64,000 nucleotides of DNA from Chlorogloea purpurea SAG 13.99 (GCA_016903695.1 JADQBB010000011.1:1-64000); one strand, 5' to 3'; positions 7,431-16,781 are shown, counted from the first letter of the stretch. Numbers and translations are program-made. The notes: generated from the sequence alone by a model not told the origin.

Positions 7431-8378
7431 TTATGGTTCCTGTAAATTCAACCAGGTAATGACATCTGCAAGACTGTTAAAATCTAACAATTCCTCGGAT
7501 AAAACCTCCAAATTAGCCCTTGATAAATTGCTTATTCTCATCTCTATCTCTGAAGGTATTTCTCGTAACTTTCGTTTCAGTTGACGCATGACTAGCAAGA
7601 GTGCTTCTTGGTGTAGTCCCTCTTCTCTACCTTGTTCTCTGCCTTGTTCTCTGCCTTGTTCTCTGCCTTCGTTAGTAGCCTGTTCTAGTCTTTCCCGAAA
7701 TATAGTAGATAATTTCATAACCAGTTGTTGCTCCTCCGTCGATAAACTTTGTCCTTGTTTTCTATTAATCTCTAAAACCGTCAACAGACCATAGACTAAA
7801 TCCAGTATAGTGTTTTTTCTCGGATGAGAGTCCGGTAAGTTTTTTAGTTCTCCGATCGCCTCGAATTGTACCCTGCCCTTGCCTAGTATTCTCAGCCAGA
7901 GAGTGTCACTTGTTACGGGTAGCTGATGAATGACGACGATACCGAAATAATAGCCGGTTGGGGCAATATAGACCCCTTTCTCCCATCTTTCTACTTCTTC
8001 TCTTGTCCCGAAGTCCTCTAATATCCTTTTAGAAAGGGTAGGAGTGAATATCCACAGAACAGGTAGCCTTTCTTTCCGGTTCTCACCGTTCTCCCTTCTA
8101 ATTTTACTCCTCATCTCCAAAAGCTTGAGCAAACAGGCTTCGATTTCTGCATGAGTCACAGGATTGCGGTAAACTTCCAATAAACAACTTGTTCGAGTTA
8201 ATTTATCTAACAGACCTAGATTCTCACTAGTAGTCGAAACTGGTTCATTAGCGATAAACCACACATCTATTTCCTTAACTTCAGGGGCTATTTTTTGACT
8301 GGGAGTACCCGAACCTTTATTTTTTAATAGTTCTGGTATGTACTCTTTGATAAAGTCATCATAGGGAAATTGAGACAT
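7431..8378 (-). CDS. DUF4351 / Rpn-type putative nuclease-family protein
   Basis: This 315-aa protein belongs to the cyanobacterial group with an N-terminal Rpn/PD-(D/E)XK-like region and a C-terminal DUF4351 helix bundle (RQLKRKLREIPSEIEMRISN, then FNSLADVITWL). Between them is a charged linker of three GREQ units plus GREE, encoded by a 12-bp tandem repeat near 7625-7675. An EVYRNPVTHAEIEACLLKL segment replaces the usual catalytic motif region, and I do not see a clear D-x-E-x-K, so activity is uncertain. It shares its architecture with the gene at 15106-16038. The function of these families in cyanobacteria is unknown. Confidence 0.7.
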   Translation of the reverse strand: MSQFPYDDFIKEYIPELLKNKGSGTPSQKIAPEVKEIDVWFIANEPVSTTSENLGLLDKLTRTSCLLEVYRNPVTHAEIEACLLKLLEMRSKIRRENGENRKERLPVLWIFTPTLSKRILEDFGTREEVERWEKGVYIAPTGYYFGIVVIHQLPVTSDTLWLRILGKGRVQFEAIGELKNLPDSHPRKNTILDLVYGLLTVLEINRKQGQSLSTEEQQLVMKLSTIFRERLEQATNEGREQGREQGREQGREEGLHQEALLLVMRQLKRKLREIPSEIEMRISNLSRANLEVLSEELLDFNSLADVITWLNLQEP

Positions 8379-8481
8379 AACATACTGTAAACGTTCGTGC
8401 TGTAGCTATATTAGCAGGGCAAGGAACCGCGAATAAACCAAAGCAATCTATACAGTGGGTAGAACTTAACAACGGTTGAGA

Positions 8482-10533
8482 ATGTTCATAACTAAACTCC
8501 AGAAATACGATCGCCTGCTGAAATCCTTACCCATAGGTTTGATACTAGTCCAGATCATCACACCCTTAACCCTGGCCGGGCCATCGAGACAGCCCGATAA
8601 AACCGTAGAATGTGACATATTAGTAGCGGGGGGAGGATTAGCGGGGGCGGCGGCCAGTTATGAAGCCCTATTACAGGGCAAAACTGTTTGTTTGACCGAC
8701 ATCACCGACTGGGTGGGGGGACAAATATCCTCACAGGGCACATCCGCACTAGATGAAAGGCCGACTCAAAGAGAAAAATTAATCTACCCCAGAGGATACC
8801 TAGAATTTCGTAAGATGATCGAAAACAAATACGGGAAACTAAACCCCGGTGAGTGTTGGGTGAGTGAATCCTGTTTCATGCCCTATGACGGTCACGAATT
8901 ACTATTCCAACAATTAGAGTCGGCAGCACGACTTGGAAACGGACAACTGAAATGGTTTCCCAATACGGTAATTAAAGATTTGAATATCGACAAGTTACCC
9001 AGTAGAGGTACAGGGTTACAGATCACGAGCGTTATCGGCATTCAACACACCGCCGCTAAAGGCACACCCCCATTAAATACCGAACCATTATCGCAAATTA
9101 TCGAAGACGCTTACCGCTACGAAAACTCGCAACGGTTGAATAAATCGGTCGTCCGATTTGTCCCCAAAAATAAAGGCAGTAAGAACCTTGCCGATTGGTA
9201 TGTAATCGAAGCCACAGAGACGGGAGAGATCATCGGACTCGCGGATGTGCCCTACAATTTAGGTATCGACCCGCGTAACCATCTTGAACCCTCATCATCG
9301 AGTTTAACAGCCGACCCTTATTGTACCCAAGGCTTTACCTACACCTTCGCCATGAAGGAGACTAAAGACCCCCAACCCCAAGAAAAGCCAAGTTTTTACG
9401 ATACCTACGCGCCCTATTTCAGCTACGAATTACCGCGACTGGCTGACTTTGACCTGGTGTTTACCTATCGGCGGATTTGGAGTCCCCAAGGGGGTAAAAA
9501 AACGAGTTTCGGCGGCATAAATTTCACCGAAGCCGTACCGGGTGACATATCGATGCAAAATTGGACTTGGGGCAACGATTACCGCCCTGGCACGTCGAGT
9601 GATAACTTTATCTACACTCGTGATCAATTAGAAAAGGACGGGCAATTATCTCCTGGGGGTTGGATGGGAGGATTAAGAACCGAAGCCCTCCAGAAAGCGG
9701 AAGAGAAAGCCCTAGCTTATTATTACTGGTTAGTGGAAGGGACGACCGATTCTCAGCTGGGAGATGGAGTCAAGAAACCCCATCCCAATCAGCAATATTT
9801 AGCGGGTTTAGATTCCCCTATGGGTACTGTACACGGATTGTCTAAATATCCCTACATACGCGAGGGAAGACGGATTATCGGGCGGCCGAGTTTAGCTTTC
9901 GCCGATGGCTTCAGAATCACCGAAGTGGATATTTCCCGACAGAATTTTCAAGATGATTTTTATCGTCAGAATCTCTCGCCCGATATGTACCGGCGTTTGC
10001 TGGCTACTATATCCGGCTTAGAAGGATTTTCCGTACTCGATGGCACTCTCTCCCCGGATAAGGTGACGACCAGAAAACGTTCCACTATCTATCCAGATTC
10101 CGTGGGTATCGGTCATTACGCGATCGATTTCCATCCTTGTATGACCCTCTCTCCCGTGGAAACTCCTGGTAATACCGAACGCGCCGGGGAAAGACAGGGG
10201 GCAGGTCAAGCTTATCCCTTTGAAATTCCTCTGCGGGCGATAATCCCCCAGAAGATCGATAATTTACTGATAGCGGGGAAAAGTATCGCCGTCAGTCATA
10301 TCGCTGCGGCAGCGTATCGCGTTCATTCTTTCGAGTGGTCATCGGGGGCGGCGGCGGGTATTACTGCCGTTTTCTCTCTAGATCAAAATGTTCTACCCTA
10401 TCAATTAGTCCAAGATGATTTCTTAATCGGTAATAAACAATTACTCCAATTAAGAAACAAAATCGATGCCTCCGGCAATCCTACCCGTTTCCCCGATACT
10501 TCTATTTTCAATACTCAAGAAAAATGGAAATAG
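8482..10533 (+). CDS. Exported FAD-dependent oxidoreductase
   Basis: This 683-aa flavoprotein starts at ATG 8482; a TTG at 8476 is less likely. Residues 1-35 form a signal peptide (LLKSLPIGLILVQIITPLTL), so it probably acts in the periplasm or outside the cell. The dinucleotide-binding fold follows: CDILVAGGGLAGAAASYEAL, then DWVGGQISSQG. The C-terminal NLLIAGKSIAVSHIAAAAYR is typical of FAD-dependent oxidoreductase proteins (pfam FAD_oxidored group). The substrate is unknown. It ends 86 bases before a convergent SDR gene. Confidence 0.85.
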   Translation: MFITKLQKYDRLLKSLPIGLILVQIITPLTLAGPSRQPDKTVECDILVAGGGLAGAAASYEALLQGKTVCLTDITDWVGGQISSQGTSALDERPTQREKLIYPRGYLEFRKMIENKYGKLNPGECWVSESCFMPYDGHELLFQQLESAARLGNGQLKWFPNTVIKDLNIDKLPSRGTGLQITSVIGIQHTAAKGTPPLNTEPLSQIIEDAYRYENSQRLNKSVVRFVPKNKGSKNLADWYVIEATETGEIIGLADVPYNLGIDPRNHLEPSSSSLTADPYCTQGFTYTFAMKETKDPQPQEKPSFYDTYAPYFSYELPRLADFDLVFTYRRIWSPQGGKKTSFGGINFTEAVPGDISMQNWTWGNDYRPGTSSDNFIYTRDQLEKDGQLSPGGWMGGLRTEALQKAEEKALAYYYWLVEGTTDSQLGDGVKKPHPNQQYLAGLDSPMGTVHGLSKYPYIREGRRIIGRPSLAFADGFRITEVDISRQNFQDDFYRQNLSPDMYRRLLATISGLEGFSVLDGTLSPDKVTTRKRSTIYPDSVGIGHYAIDFHPCMTLSPVETPGNTERAGERQGAGQAYPFEIPLRAIIPQKIDNLLIAGKSIAVSHIAAAAYRVHSFEWSSGAAAGITAVFSLDQNVLPYQLVQDDFLIGNKQLLQLRNKIDASGNPTRFPDTSIFNTQEKWK

Positions 10534-10619
10534 CAAGGGGTAAAAAAGAGTAAAGAGAAGAAAGGAGAGATTTGAAGATTGGCAATACTCATCACTCACT
10601 CCTCACTACTCTTGACTCA
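10534..10619. repeat. GTGAG/CTCAC-rich intergenic repeat
   Basis: The gap between two convergent genes contains CATCACTCACTCCTCACTAC and ACTCACTACTCC, opposed by AAAGAGTAAAGAGAAG. Similar sequence recurs at 17827-17861, 22966-23020 and 38599-38641. Here the arms pair poorly, so it looks like a degraded relative of the hairpins seen elsewhere. Confidence 0.5.
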
Positions 10620-11432
10620 CTACTCCATCGAGAATACTTGCTGTGGAAGCCAGCGCATGAAAGGAGGTAATAAACGATTAAAAATACTCGTTACTTGTGC
10701 AGAACCAAGTAGCACTTTTTCTTGACGCTCGATGACCATTTTCCAAACGGCATCCGCCACTTGTTCTGGCTTTTCCACGAAGGGCACGTCCAAAATTTGT
10801 TCGATTTGATGCCGTCTTCGCCTTTGTTCTTCCGGGTCATGCCCTCTAAATATAGCTCTTTCTAAAAAATCGCTCTTGATTAAATTGGGATAAATGCCAC
10901 CTACATGAATACCCTTAGCGGCCAATTCACTATGTAGAGCCTCGGTCAGTCCTTGTACAGCGAATTTGCTAGTGGTATACGGGACTAAATAAGCCAACGG
11001 GACTTCACTACCTATAGAGCCGATATTAATTATCGTACCTTTACCCTTGGCTAACATTCCGGGCAAAACGGCATGAATCGTATGGATATAACCCCAGAGA
11101 TTCGTATCGATTACCGTGTGCCAATCTTCTAAGCTAAAACTCTCGATCGGGCCCGAGCAATAAATACCAGCGTTATTAATTAAAACATCGATCGCCCCGA
11201 AGCGATCGATACCCGCCTCTATTAAAGCGGCCACTTGAACGGGATTGCTTACGTCGGTGGGCAAGGCCAGAGTTTCCACCCCTCTGCGAGACGATAAATC
11301 TTGAGCTAAAGCGTTTAATCTCTCTTCCTGTCGGGCGGCGAGAATGAGACGGTATCCTTCGTACGCAAAACGCTCGGCGGTGGCCCTACCGATACCCTGG
11401 GAGGCCCCGGTAATGAGAATGGTTGGTGACAT
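10620..11432 (-). CDS. Short-chain dehydrogenase/reductase
   Basis: This 270-aa classical SDR has the NAD(P)-binding motif TGASQGIGRATAERF, the NNAG motif (LINNAGIYCSG), the catalytic Ser in INIGSIGSE and the YTTSK active-site Tyr-Lys pair. It reduces or oxidises a hydroxyl/carbonyl group using NAD(P)H. The substrate cannot be assigned. It is transcribed convergently with the FAD oxidoreductase and divergently from the ankyrin gene. Confidence 0.9.
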   Translation of the reverse strand: MSPTILITGASQGIGRATAERFAYEGYRLILAARQEERLNALAQDLSSRRGVETLALPTDVSNPVQVAALIEAGIDRFGAIDVLINNAGIYCSGPIESFSLEDWHTVIDTNLWGYIHTIHAVLPGMLAKGKGTIINIGSIGSEVPLAYLVPYTTSKFAVQGLTEALHSELAAKGIHVGGIYPNLIKSDFLERAIFRGHDPEEQRRRRHQIEQILDVPFVEKPEQVADAVWKMVIERQEKVLLGSAQVTSIFNRLLPPFMRWLPQQVFSME

Positions 11433-11567
11433 AGAGAAATATTTTTCAAGGTCGCCTTTCCAGTGTCCTCGATATTATCCCGCTTTTGCCTCCAACGTAG
11501 GCTAGATTTTTATACCGGGGACCAACGATCGGTTAAAGTGATTTTGATACGGAAAAAACGATCGTGT

Positions 11568-12650
11568 ATGAACTCTGAATATAACAAACTGTTAATTGGA
11601 GCGGTGAGACAGGGTAATATCACCCGAGTAGAAGCATTATTAAGCCAAGGGGCAAATGTTAACGCGGTAGACGCGAATCATACCACCCCTCTAATGTACG
11701 CAGCTCAAAAAGGAGATACAGAAGTCATCAATTTATTACTAAGTTATGGCGCATCTGTTAACAGTCCTAAATTACCCCAAGGATTAACCTCTCTGATGAT
11801 AGCCGCCTCTTATAATCAACCCCAAGTCGTGCAACAGTTGATTATAGCCGGTGCTAATATTAATCAAGTCAATAGCGATGGCACACCAGCTTTAACCATA
11901 GCCGCCTATAAAGGTCACGAAGAAATCGTCCGCCTACTAGTGGCGGGAGGTGCAAATATTTATATAAAGGATAAAGACGGGGATACGGCTTTAAAAGTAG
12001 CGCTGGAAAAGGGTCATCAATCCATAGTAGAAATACTTTTATCCCACTCTTCTCCTAGTTTTAACCTCAATGAAGCGATAGAAAGTAATAGTGTGGAATT
12101 AGTCAAACTTTTACTCGATGCCGAAGGCACGCTGAGCGCCCGTATCCATATTAACTCTTTTACAGATACGGGAGAACCACCGCTGGTTTTGGCGGCGGAA
12201 AAAGGCAACAGCGAAATTATCTATCTATTGCTATCAGCGGGTGTCCTTATTGACCAAACTGATACGGGAGGCAACACCCCAATAATCGCCGCGGCGAGTG
12301 AAGGTTATACCGATATAGTCAAACTTTTTATCGGTCACGGGGCCGCAATTGACAGGCAGAATAAAGAAGGAGAAACAGCCTTACATTTAGCCGTCATAGA
12401 AAATCACGGTGATATAGTCCATACACTTTTAGAAGCCGGGGCCGATGTAAATAGAAAAAATAAATTCGGTGACACGCCGCTGATAATAGCCACAGTACAG
12501 GGTTATAAAGATATTGTCAGAACATTACTTCAATACGGTGCTGATCCTAATATAGGTAACGGCCAAGAAACACCCCTAACATTAGCCCTATCCCGTGATT
12601 ATCAAGATATTATCAGAGATTTGTTAGACAAGGGAGCTGATCCGGGATAG
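11568..12650 (+). CDS. Ankyrin-repeat protein
   Basis: The protein consists almost wholly of about ten ankyrin repeats, visible as recurring TPLMYAAQKGDTEVINLLLS, TALTIAAYKGHEEIVRLLV-like and TPLIIATVQGYKDIVRTLL units. Ankyrin repeats bind other proteins; no enzymatic domain is present. I chose the ATG at 11568 (MNSEYNKLL), because the frame upstream to a GTG at 11463 does not resemble ankyrin. It ends exactly one codon boundary before menC (TAG then ATG), suggesting cotranscription, although a role in the Men pathway is not implied. Confidence 0.85.
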   Translation: MNSEYNKLLIGAVRQGNITRVEALLSQGANVNAVDANHTTPLMYAAQKGDTEVINLLLSYGASVNSPKLPQGLTSLMIAASYNQPQVVQQLIIAGANINQVNSDGTPALTIAAYKGHEEIVRLLVAGGANIYIKDKDGDTALKVALEKGHQSIVEILLSHSSPSFNLNEAIESNSVELVKLLLDAEGTLSARIHINSFTDTGEPPLVLAAEKGNSEIIYLLLSAGVLIDQTDTGGNTPIIAAASEGYTDIVKLFIGHGAAIDRQNKEGETALHLAVIENHGDIVHTLLEAGADVNRKNKFGDTPLIIATVQGYKDIVRTLLQYGADPNIGNGQETPLTLALSRDYQDIIRDLLDKGADPG

Positions 12651-13607
12651 ATGTATTCTTTCGACTATCGATTATATCGCCGGGATTTTCAAACCCCCCT
12701 ACAAACCCATCACGGCATCTGGAAGACGAGAGAAGGCATTATTATCCGTCTCACCGATGAGAGGGGGGAAATTGGTTGGGGAGAAATTGCGCCTTTGCCC
12801 CTATTCGGTAGTGAAACTTTAGAGATGGCATCCGCCTTCTGTGTCTCATTGGGAAAAGTCATCACCCCACAAATACTCTCATCTATCGCCGATGAATTGC
12901 CGGCGACTCAATTCGCTTTCGAGTCAGCCATAGAATCTTTGACTTTGCCCGACTTTAATATCACTTCATCGCTATATAGCTATTTACTTCCATCGGGCGT
13001 AGCGGCCTTAGAAAGTTTGCCCAAAGCTTTGTCTCATCGGGACATAAACACGCTCAAATGGAAAATCGGCGTTTCTCCCCCCGATAAAGAGTTAAAAATC
13101 TGGCGAGAATTAATGGCCGCTTCACCTCCAGAGATAAAAATACGTCTCGATGCTAATGGGGGATTGAATTTACAGACAGCCGAAACCTGGTTGAAAAACA
13201 CCGATGAGTCACCGAGAGTAGAATTTATCGAACAACCTTTAGGGGTCGATCGATTTCGGGAGATGTTAAGGTTAAGCCTAGACTACAAAACGCCTATAGC
13301 TTTAGATGAGTCAGTAGCTACCCTGACGCAGCTAGAAGATATTTACCAGAAAGGGTGGCGGGGAATTTTCGTGGTTAAACCCTGTATTATGGGATTCCCT
13401 TCCCGCTTCCGAAAACTATGCCGACAATACCAGTTAGACGTGGTTTTATCCTCCGTGTTAGAAACAGAAATCGGTAGACGATCGGCTTTACGTCTTGTAG
13501 GATGGGGTAGGGTCGATCGTTCTTTAGGATTCGGCGTTAATCAGTGGTTTGCAGCCAATGAACCGGATTGGTTAGATAATTTGTGGCAGACATCCTCACC
13601 CATTTAA
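12651..13607 (+). CDS. menC: o-Succinylbenzoate synthase
   Basis: MenC dehydrates SHCHC to o-succinylbenzoate in the naphthoquinone pathway that gives cyanobacteria phylloquinone, the photosystem I secondary acceptor. It is an enolase-superfamily enzyme. The sequence shows LKWKIGV (Lys acid/base), RLDANGG and EFIEQPL and ALDES (Mg ligands), and VVKPCIMG (second catalytic Lys). The length of 318 aa is normal. The start abuts the ankyrin gene stop, and the 3' end overlaps menE by 25 bases. Confidence 0.9.
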   Translation: MYSFDYRLYRRDFQTPLQTHHGIWKTREGIIIRLTDERGEIGWGEIAPLPLFGSETLEMASAFCVSLGKVITPQILSSIADELPATQFAFESAIESLTLPDFNITSSLYSYLLPSGVAALESLPKALSHRDINTLKWKIGVSPPDKELKIWRELMAASPPEIKIRLDANGGLNLQTAETWLKNTDESPRVEFIEQPLGVDRFREMLRLSLDYKTPIALDESVATLTQLEDIYQKGWRGIFVVKPCIMGFPSRFRKLCRQYQLDVVLSSVLETEIGRRSALRLVGWGRVDRSLGFGVNQWFAANEPDWLDNLWQTSSPI

Positions 13608-14938
13608 AAAATCTCACATCTGGCGATTGGTTACATCCTTTCCCCTGTCAAAAGTTTTTAAATTTAGTTCAGCAATACGAGAAAGACTTCCGCGGCGCGG
13701 GAAAACCCCTGTTTATATTTTTAACTCAATCGGATACGGAACAATTTTTAGCCGTATTTCTAGCGGGAATTAGCGCCGGTTGTCACATCTTCCTCTGTAA
13801 CCCCGACTGGGGGGAAAACGAATGGCGACAAGTTTACAGCCTCGCCAAACCCGATTTCGTCTTCGGGAGGAAGCCAGAAAGGGGGGAAGACGAAAGGGTT
13901 AACCCGATACTGCCGGGGCCCTGTATATTAATTCCCACCGGAGGTACTTCGGGAAAGATTCGTTTTGCCATTCACACTTGGGAAACCCTAGAGGCTTCCG
14001 TTAAAGGATTCAGAGAATATTATGGATTGAAGCGAATTAACTCCTTTTGTATACTGCCCCTGTATCATGTTAGCGGTTTAATGCAGTTTGTCCGATCGTT
14101 CGTAACCGGGGGTAAATTTATTTATTTTCCCTACGGTCAAATTAAACAACAAATCCCTTACTATTTAGATGTTGAAAATTATTTCATCTCGCTAGTGCCT
14201 ACCCAACTGCAATATTTACTCCGCTCTCAACCCGGCTGGCTGAGTGAATTCTCTACGGTTTTATTAGGAGGTGCGCCCACCCAGAGGATGTTTTTGGAAG
14301 AAGCGAGACTCGCCAATATAAAAATCTCTCTCACCTACGGCATGACAGAAACAGCTTCCCAAATAGTAAATCTCAAACCCGAAGAATTTCTGGCGGGTAA
14401 TCTCAGTAATGGCTCAGTATTACCCCATGCCGAGGTGAAAATTTATAACGGGGAAAGTCAAGAAGTGACGAAGGGAGAAACAGGGGTTATCGGCATTAAG
14501 TCCCCTTCTTTATTTTTAGGTTATTATCCCGCGTTAAACCGCCTGGAAATTTTTTTTACCGATGATCTGGGTTATTTCGACGAGGAAAATTGCCTTCATA
14601 TTATCGGGCGTAACAGTCAGAAAATTATCACCGGGGGAGAGAATGTTCATCCCTTGGAAATCGAAACAGCTATCAAGGCCACTAATTTAGTTCAAGATGT
14701 GGCTGTTATCGGTTATCCAGATGAGCGATGGGGACAAATAGTCATCGCTTTTTACGTACCGGGAGGTGAGGATATTAAATCACCGCAAGATATAGAAGAT
14801 AGACTGCGTTTACAACTGGCAAAATATAAAGTTCCTAAATTATGGATAGTGCTTCCCATAATTCCCACGAATGAAGCCGGGAAAATCAACTATCAACAAT
14901 TACAATCGATCGCCCGAACATATACCGCTCATATTTAA
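13583..14938 (+). CDS. menE: o-Succinylbenzoate-CoA ligase
   Basis: MenE is an ANL-superfamily acyl-CoA synthetase that activates o-succinylbenzoate for MenB. The P-loop motif is IPTGGTSGKIRFAIHT. The adenylate-binding motif is SLTYGMTETASQIV. The hinge and C-terminal domain include GRNSQKIITGGENVHPLEIE and the catalytic Lys in NEAGKINY. A GTG start at 13583 lies within the end of menC, in a different frame, and implies translational coupling. The length of 451 aa fits the family. Confidence 0.9.
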   Translation: MADILTHLKNLTSGDWLHPFPCQKFLNLVQQYEKDFRGAGKPLFIFLTQSDTEQFLAVFLAGISAGCHIFLCNPDWGENEWRQVYSLAKPDFVFGRKPERGEDERVNPILPGPCILIPTGGTSGKIRFAIHTWETLEASVKGFREYYGLKRINSFCILPLYHVSGLMQFVRSFVTGGKFIYFPYGQIKQQIPYYLDVENYFISLVPTQLQYLLRSQPGWLSEFSTVLLGGAPTQRMFLEEARLANIKISLTYGMTETASQIVNLKPEEFLAGNLSNGSVLPHAEVKIYNGESQEVTKGETGVIGIKSPSLFLGYYPALNRLEIFFTDDLGYFDEENCLHIIGRNSQKIITGGENVHPLEIETAIKATNLVQDVAVIGYPDERWGQIVIAFYVPGGEDIKSPQDIEDRLRLQLAKYKVPKLWIVLPIIPTNEAGKINYQQLQSIARTYTAHI

Positions 14939-15105
14939 GGGTAATAAATTAAATTTTCATAATTCTATTTCGGCACAGGCCCCGGCTACTCCTATTTAGA
15001 TTGCTTCTTCAAGTAGTCAATTAGCCCTAACAAACATAGATTCTTTTGTAGGTATTTAAAAACCTATCAACTCTAGAACTTGCCACAAAGCCAGCTCTAA
15101 AAAAG

Positions 15106-16038
15106 TTAACTATTTCTTTCCAACCAAGTTGTTAAGCTTTCAATACTTGTAAAATCTAGTAAAGCTTCGCCCAATTCTTCTAACCTTGCTAAAGGAAGAG
15201 CGTGAATTTTTCGGGCTAAAAGCTCCGGTATTTCTCCAAAGCGACGCTTAAGTAATTTAAAAACTAGTTTCACTTCACCCTCTTTCATACCCTCTTTCAT
15301 ACCCTCTTTCATGCCCTCTTTCATGCCCTCTTTCATGCCCTCTTTCATGCCCTCTTTCATGCCTTCGGCTAACCCTCTAGCCATCCCTCTAGCTATCCCT
15401 TCTGCCGTGGCCGTTTCTATCCATTCTTGATACAGTGTAGATTCTTTCATGATGTCCTCTCTTAATAATTTTTTGACGCTTTCCTTTTCTAATATTAAAC
15501 TGGCTAGTATTGCCGTGGCGGCCGAAATGTTACTTCTCTGCCGACGGTTTCCTATCCTGTCTATCCTCTTACCCACCTCGGTTAAAGTCTCCAATGGATT
15601 AGCAGTTTTACTCAAGGTGGCTAAGGGCAATAATCCCTCCTCATTCATTAATCTTTCCGGGGGCACCTCCCACATTTTTACCACTTCATATTCGTGACGA
15701 GTTTTTGGCAGTTCAAACACAGTTTGTTCTACTAAAGGCGAATTAGTTCGTTTGAGATATATGACGTGCTGCCGCATTTCTTTTTCTGGGAATCGGCGGT
15801 ACATTCTCACACGATAATCCAACATCCGAAAAGCCATATCCGCATCCGGCTCGGTTTGAAACTCTATGTGCAGAATCTCTTGGGACGAGCCTAATAATAT
15901 CACCGCATCGGCACGAATCGGCTCAAGGGATAGTTCCGATGAACTTAGTTGAATCAGGGATACTTCTTTACCGAGAAGCCAACGGGCGAAATCACCACTG
16001 TAGCTTTCCGCTAGAAATTTACAAATTGGATCGTACAT
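15106..16038 (-). CDS. Rpn-family putative nuclease/transposase protein with DUF4351 tail
   Basis: This 310-aa protein has an N-terminal Rpn/PD-(D/E)XK-like domain: SLIQLSSSELSLEPIRADAV, then LHIEFQTEPDADMAFRMLDY with the E-x-Q catalytic signature. The C-terminal DUF4351 region ends FTSIESLTTWLERNS. Between them are seven copies of GMKE, encoded by a 12-bp tandem repeat near 15285-15365. Rpn proteins in E. coli promote recA-independent recombination; the cyanobacterial members are unstudied as far as I know. The gene at 7431-8378 has the same architecture with a GREQ linker. The acidic catalytic residues look intact here. Confidence 0.8.
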   Translation of the reverse strand: MYDPICKFLAESYSGDFARWLLGKEVSLIQLSSSELSLEPIRADAVILLGSSQEILHIEFQTEPDADMAFRMLDYRVRMYRRFPEKEMRQHVIYLKRTNSPLVEQTVFELPKTRHEYEVVKMWEVPPERLMNEEGLLPLATLSKTANPLETLTEVGKRIDRIGNRRQRSNISAATAILASLILEKESVKKLLREDIMKESTLYQEWIETATAEGIARGMARGLAEGMKEGMKEGMKEGMKEGMKEGMKEGMKEGEVKLVFKLLKRRFGEIPELLARKIHALPLARLEELGEALLDFTSIESLTTWLERNS

Positions 16039-16160
16039 TGTTGAAGCAACAAATATTTACAATCGGCTCTTGTTTAGACAACTCAAACATAAACGCTCGT
16101 TTATCTAGTGCGATGTTAATTATGTGAACGGGAGTTCTGCCCATTAACATTTTATCAATA

Positions 16161-16628
16161 TCATAATCGTTTGACCATTAACACCGACTGCGTTTGAAAA
16201 CCGAGCTTCTCGTAGAGATTAAGAGCAGGTTGATTAGCGATGAAAACTTGTAATCCTAACTGGGTCTGTCCTTTACTCTCTGACCACATTTTAGCCTCAT
16301 TAAGTAAAGCCGTGGCGAGACCCTGATGACGATCGCTTGGCTTCACGTACACTAAAAATATATGCCCGTATTGGGCCCCGTTACTTTGGTCTACAGCTTT
16401 GCCCATCCATAAACAAGCCACGGTACGATCGATCTCCTTATCCACGAACCATAAGGGAGTTTCAGGGGAGAAATAAGCTTTGACTGTATGAGTTAGATGA
16501 GCCAGTTGCGATTGACCGGGAAATAATTCCCGATAGGTGTTTTCTAAAAAATCAATCAATAAGTATAGGTCTTTACGGTCGCCGCTACGCAGGCGATAGC
16601 CATCGGGGAGAATCGAGACGGTAGCCAC
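16161..16628 (-). CDS. GNAT-family N-acetyltransferase
   Basis: This 155-aa protein has a GNAT fold with the acetyl-CoA loop DRHQGLATALLNEA and the C-terminal ANQPALNLYEKLGFQTQS. The substrate is unknown. It starts with GTG immediately after the TAA of the 50-aa membrane protein (TAAGTG), so translation is probably coupled. AGGA about 13 bases upstream, inside the preceding gene, is a possible ribosome binding site. Confidence 0.85.
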   Translation of the reverse strand: MATVSILPDGYRLRSGDRKDLYLLIDFLENTYRELFPGQSQLAHLTHTVKAYFSPETPLWFVDKEIDRTVACLWMGKAVDQSNGAQYGHIFLVYVKPSDRHQGLATALLNEAKMWSESKGQTQLGLQVFIANQPALNLYEKLGFQTQSVLMVKRL

Positions 16629-16781
16629 TTATAGGAAAAATCCTATCATGCTCAGAGGTTCGATCGGGGCTGGTGCGCTCAAATCCGAGGGCAGAAAAAT
16701 ACGAGCGCTCACCGCTACCAGGGCTATCAAAAAGATGATGACGGTTAAGAGGGGGGCTATATATTGACGGAAAAAAGACAT
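16629..16781 (-). CDS. Small single-span membrane protein
   Basis: A 50-aa frame runs from ATG 16781 to TAA 16629. It begins MSFFRQYIAPLLTVIIFLIA, has one hydrophobic segment at about residues 8-25, then SARIFLPSDLSAPAPIEPLS. The hydrophobic helix, the Pro/Ala-rich exit region and zero-gap coupling to the downstream GNAT gene argue for a real gene. It recalls small conserved one-helix proteins of cyanobacteria, but I cannot name it and it does not match PsbX, PsaJ, PetL or PetM. Confidence 0.65.
   Translation of the reverse strand: MSFFRQYIAPLLTVIIFLIALVAVSARIFLPSDLSAPAPIEPLSMIGFFL

Noticed and set aside
8476-8481. TTG start for the FAD oxidoreductase
   Set aside because: The ATG two codons later is more likely and the signal peptide starts there.
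14939-15105. Terminator after menE (TAGGT/ACCTA stem near 15048)
   Set aside because: The arms are only 5 bp with an AT-rich loop and no clear T-run.
16019-16150. 43-aa open frame upstream of the Rpn gene (minus strand)
   Set aside because: It overlaps the start of the Rpn gene in another frame, lacks a ribosome binding site and matches nothing I recognise; it may be a gene remnant.
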